Shown: positions 33,050-35,387 of the stretch, in pieces | Layout: every line of letters begins with the position of its first letter | Position numbering within the stretch: the first letter of the stretch is position 1 | Assembly (NCBI GenBank): GCA_022839625.1 | Contig: JALHJL010000043.1 | Coordinates: 1-35,387 of the forward strand | Length of the DNA stretch: 35,387 bases | Direction of reading: 5' to 3' | Origin: Phycisphaerales bacterium | Lineage (GTDB): Bacteria > Planctomycetota > Phycisphaerae > UBA1845 > Fen-1342 | Notes under the pieces: generated by a model | Seen by the model: only the letters and a program-made list of their open reading frames with translations | Told to the model about the DNA's origin: nothing | Database searches by the model: none | Made by a program: the position numbers and the translations under genes

Positions 33050-33880
33050 TCAGATGCGCAGGGCCCAGACGCGCGCCGTGTGATCGGCGCCATGCCATTC
33101 TTCCGAGTGGTGCCTGATCTCGAAGCCCGGCAAGAGGCTCGGCCATTCGCCCGGCCGCAACACCTGGTTGTCCCGCGCGGGCTTGCCGTGCCGCCCGCGA
33201 TGCAGCGTGGTGAACGTCTCACAGATCACGCTGCCCCCCGAGCGCACCCACGCGCGCATCCGCGGCAGCAGCGGCCGATGCAGGAACCGGAACGCGAACA
33301 CGAGATCGAACGGGGTTTCGAACGTCAGCGGGTCGCGCGCGAGGTCCGCCTGACGCCACTCGATCGGCTCCAGCGCGAGTGCGTAGCGCTCCGCCAGGCT
33401 GCGGGCACGCTCCAGCGCATCCGGTAGCACGTCGATGGCCGTGACCTTCCATCCGCAGGCGGCGGCGAAGACCGCATCGCGGCCCGTCCCGCAGGCCAGG
33501 TCCAGCGCGCGGCCCGGCGCGAGCGCCGGCAGGACTTCGGCGAGAAATCGATTGGGTTCCCACAGCCGTCCCAGCCGCACCGGGCCCGCGGCTTCCGCAT
33601 AATCAACGTCCCGCCGCAGGGCGGCCTGTCGTCCGTTCTGCACCAGCCAGGCCACCGCCTGCTCGGCCCACGGCGACGGCCCGACTACGGAGATCGCCTC
33701 GCCGCGCCCGGGCAGCTCGTACACCCGTTCGGGTAGCTCTGCCAGGGGGATGTTGACGGCGTCCCCGATCGGCAGCCGGGCGGCGTCGGTCGCCGGTCGC
33801 GGGTCCAGCAGGCAACAGTGTACCAGCGGGGTTCGTTGCGTCCCCAAGTCCTGCCGTCCGATGAGGCGTGGGCCGTGCAC
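33050..33880 (-). CDS. Rhodanese-like/SAM-dependent methyltransferase fusion
   Basis: The 276-residue protein joins a degenerate rhodanese-like domain (about 15-90; VVGPSPWAEQAVAWLVQNGR) to a class I methyltransferase of the TehB type (about 110-276). The methyltransferase has the SAM loop LDLACGTGR (127-135) followed by the acidic end of strand 2 at VTAIDVLPDAL. The rhodanese loop lacks the catalytic Cys, so it may only bind or sense. The start is GTG at 33880 with a weak ribosome site. The methyl acceptor is unknown. It lies on the minus strand just after the small gene at 33914-34054, with a 33-base gap, so the two could share a transcript. Confidence 0.83.
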   Translation of the reverse strand: MHGPRLIGRQDLGTQRTPLVHCCLLDPRPATDAARLPIGDAVNIPLAELPERVYELPGRGEAISVVGPSPWAEQAVAWLVQNGRQAALRRDVDYAEAAGPVRLGRLWEPNRFLAEVLPALAPGRALDLACGTGRDAVFAAACGWKVTAIDVLPDALERARSLAERYALALEPIEWRQADLARDPLTFETPFDLVFAFRFLHRPLLPRMRAWVRSGGSVICETFTTLHRGRHGKPARDNQVLRPGEWPSLLPGFEIRHHSEEWHGADHTARVWALRI

Positions 33881-33913
33881 CAGAGCGAGCCCGGCCCGCC
33901 TGCGCCCCTGTTG

Positions 33914-34054
33914 TCAGGCCACCGCTTGCACGAAGGTCAGGGCGGCGCTGACCAATTGCAGCACCTGCCAGACCATGCTGCATGATCCTGCCAGCAGGAA
34001 TCCGCCAGAGAGGGTCGCCAGCATCACCCACCGGGCTCTTCTCGTCGCGCGCAT
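33914..34054 (-). CDS. Small membrane peptide or lipoprotein, 46 residues
   Basis: MRATRRARWVMLATLSGGFL starts a basic N-terminus followed by a hydrophobic stretch that ends AGSC at 22-25, a weak lipobox with Ala rather than Leu at -3. The rest, SMVWQVLQLVSAALTFVQAV, is also hydrophobic. The ribosome binding site GGAGG lies 6 bases before the chosen ATG. The ATG six bases earlier touches the site itself and is too close. I do not recognise the family, though small Cys-containing lipoproteins of this size are common in planctomycetes. Confidence 0.6.
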   Translation of the reverse strand: MRATRRARWVMLATLSGGFLLAGSCSMVWQVLQLVSAALTFVQAVA

Positions 34055-34396
34055 ATTCATCCTCCGCGTCGGTACGTGGCCGACAGGGCGACATCGTACG
34101 GGCCGCGCGTCGGCGGACGCAAGGCGGGCCGCGACCGTCATGCGGGCGTGGTCCCCTGTGGCCCCAGGGCGGGGGACGTGGACCCGGCGTCGGCGCGCCT
34201 CAGCTCGGCGGCCGGCGCTTCCGTGCAGCGGTGCGGAGAGTCGGCGGGAAGTTCTCGGCCGGCGTGACGGCTGGCCCTATCATGTCGAAATCCGTTCGGC
34301 AATCCGCGGGGGATTGCGAACGGGAATCGCCCCCGGGGCGACCTCGCGCGGTTCCGCCGCGTGGTCTGTCACGTCGGGCTTGCGGAGTTCGTAGTG
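34055..34396. other. Divergent intergenic region with a long hairpin
   Basis: This 342-base gap has no credible gene. At 34292-34323 lies a near-perfect inverted repeat: CCGTTCGGCAATCC, loop GCGGG, then GGATTGCGAACGG, with a single unpaired G. It is 73 bases upstream of the methyltransferase start. It could be a leader structure, a repressor site or the mark of a short repetitive element. No clear promoter was identified. Confidence 0.6.
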
Positions 34397-35200
34397 ATGA
34401 GCGAACCGCGGTTGTTTTATCAGCAGCCGGGCCTCAACACCGAGTGCTACGAGGAGCTGACGGCGCAGGGCGGGCCGGGCGTCGCCGGCGACGTGTCCTA
34501 TTACCTCCGCCACGCACAGCGCATCGGTGGGCCTGTGCTTGAGCTCGGCGCCGGCACGGGACGCGTGACCTGGGCTCTCGCGGCGGCGGGCGTGGAAGTC
34601 GTCGGACTCGATCTCTCCGAGGCGATGCTCGAACGAGCCCGGGCGAAGGCCCTGGACCTGCCGGCCGCGGTGCGCGAGCGGGCGCATTTCTTGCTCGGTG
34701 ACATGTCGCGCTTCGACCTCGGCCGCAAGTTCTGGCTTGTCATCATCCCCTTCCGGGCGTTCCAGTCGCTTACGTCGCCGGACGATCAGCGTCGGGCGTT
34801 GGAATGCGTGGCCCGTCATCTGCACCGCGGCGGCCGCGTGATCGTCGACCTGTTTGACCCCCGGCTGGACCTGTGTCTGCCGGATGCGCCGCCGGACTCG
34901 GAGCCGCAGAGCGTGAAGCACCCGGCGAGCGGCCACCGCGTGGTAGTGGAAATCGTGGCGCGTACCACGGACCCGCTCCACCAGGTGCTGACCGAAGTCT
35001 GGCGATTCAAGGAGCTCGACGACGCGGGATCGGTGCTGCGGGTGGAGGACGAACGGCTCACGCTGCGGTGGACGTACCGCTGGGAGATGCGGCACCTGCT
35101 CGAGCTGACGGGCTTCGAGGTCGTCGCCGAGTACTCCGACTTCCACGAGTCGCCGCCGGCGTATGGGCAGGAGCAGGTCTGGATTGCCCGGCGGTCCTGA
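34397..35200 (+). CDS. Class I SAM-dependent methyltransferase
   Basis: The 267-residue protein has the SAM-binding loop LELGAGTGRV (48-57), the acidic end of strand 2 (VVGLDLSEAML) and a central motif region FWLVIIPFRAFQSL. This fits small-molecule methyltransferases of the Methyltransf_25 or ubiE-like group. The methyl acceptor cannot be told. I chose ATG 34397 because GGAG lies a little upstream; starts before it add residues unlike the family. The gene ends at the edge of a repeat fragment. Confidence 0.85.
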   Translation: MSEPRLFYQQPGLNTECYEELTAQGGPGVAGDVSYYLRHAQRIGGPVLELGAGTGRVTWALAAAGVEVVGLDLSEAMLERARAKALDLPAAVRERAHFLLGDMSRFDLGRKFWLVIIPFRAFQSLTSPDDQRRALECVARHLHRGGRVIVDLFDPRLDLCLPDAPPDSEPQSVKHPASGHRVVVEIVARTTDPLHQVLTEVWRFKELDDAGSVLRVEDERLTLRWTYRWEMRHLLELTGFEVVAEYSDFHESPPAYGQEQVWIARRS

Positions 35201-35387
35201 CAGTCCGCTGAAGAAGGGGACTGGCTCGGCGCCGGCGGGGGCGGCCGATCCTGGTAACGAACCGCACGAGGTGCTGCTGGTGCTCGACGCGACCATCGGC
35301 CAGAACGCGATCAACCAGGCGAAGATCTTCTCGGAGGCGGTGAAGGTCAGCGGCCTGTTCCTGGCCAAGCTCGACGGCTCGGCCAAA
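35163..35387 (+). CDS. ftsY: FtsY fragment (late part of the GTPase domain), front half missing, runs off the window
   Basis: From 35262 the frame reads PHEVLLVLDATIGQNAINQA and goes on to VSGLFLAKLDGSAK, unmistakably the SRP receptor GTPase FtsY from the DATxGQNA motif to the G4 motif (here AKLD for TKLD). FtsY docks ribosome-SRP complexes at the membrane. The N domain, P-loop and G2/G3 motifs that should precede are absent. The frame instead reads back through a repeat end (SPLKKGTGSAPAG) into the methyltransferase 3' end, where an ATG at 35163 is only a formal start. The piece may be a broken copy or a misjoined assembly. The gene continues beyond the window. Confidence 0.75.
   Translation, partial: MGRSRSGLPGGPDSPLKKGTGSAPAGAADPGNEPHEVLLVLDATIGQNAINQAKIFSEAVKVSGLFLAKLDGSAK
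35199..35232. repeat. Repeat end fragment at the methyltransferase/ftsY junction
   Basis: ACAGTCCGCTGAAGAAGGGG begins one base from the methyltransferase stop. Its CAGTCCGCTG matches the ends of copies A, B and C (CAGTCCGCCG or CAGTCTGCCG), while the bases after it differ. I recall CAGTCCG(C/T)TGAA(A/G)AAGGGGACTGG as a widespread planctomycete repeat end; that is memory, not a search. Confidence 0.55.

Overview
This is a GC-rich bacterial window dominated by one long, complete ribosomal-protein operon. The likely source is Planctomycetota, perhaps a Phycisphaerae-like lineage. That placement is inference from several traits together: a TPR-secretin fusion, a DUF1573 protein, an IS66 remnant, palindromic repeats with CAGTCCGCYG-type ends, an spc block without rpmD or infA, an enlarged L17 and a departure from the usual L2 DHPHGGG motif.

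Layout, left to right. Positions 1-172 hold the frameshifted 3' end of an IS66-type transposase. It converges on a 1000-residue secretin-like outer-membrane protein (175-3177, minus). A Cu(I) P-type ATPase (3504-5696) is transcribed divergently from the secretin. Next, on the minus strand, are the two system II cytochrome c assembly genes, resB (7751-9415) and ccsA (5746-7788). Direct copies of a palindromic repeat lie on either side of resB, and one copy supplies the resB stop codon and part of the apparent ccsA 5' end. A 600-base stretch without a recognisable gene leads to a consensus-like promoter with a T-rich upstream element.

From 10347 to 26285 runs the fused S10-spc-alpha operon: rpsJ rplC rplD rplW rplB rpsS rplV rpsC rplP rpmC rpsQ rplN rplX rplE rpsN rpsH rplF rplR rpsE rplO secY adk map rpmJ rpsM rpsK rpsD rpoA rplQ. 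Spacing is tight and several genes overlap by a few bases. It builds most of the large-subunit core, several small-subunit proteins, the Sec channel, the RNA polymerase alpha subunit and methionine aminopeptidase. A HIT-family hydrolase follows and is probably co-transcribed. A tRNA-Ala(CGC) with its own promoter comes next.

The right flank is a set of single genes: a secreted DUF1573 protein, a UbiA-type prenyltransferase, a SerA-like dehydrogenase behind a promoter that carries an inverted repeat, a secreted cyclophilin, a UVR-motif protein, a rhodanese-methyltransferase fusion, a 46-residue membrane peptide or lipoprotein, and a second methyltransferase. The window ends in a piece of ftsY that lacks its front half and is joined to the methyltransferase through another repeat end. 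I see no defence system, CRISPR array or biosynthetic cluster. The most unusual signals are the repeat family that supplies stop codons and gene ends, the ftsY junction, and the dyad over the SerA-like promoter.
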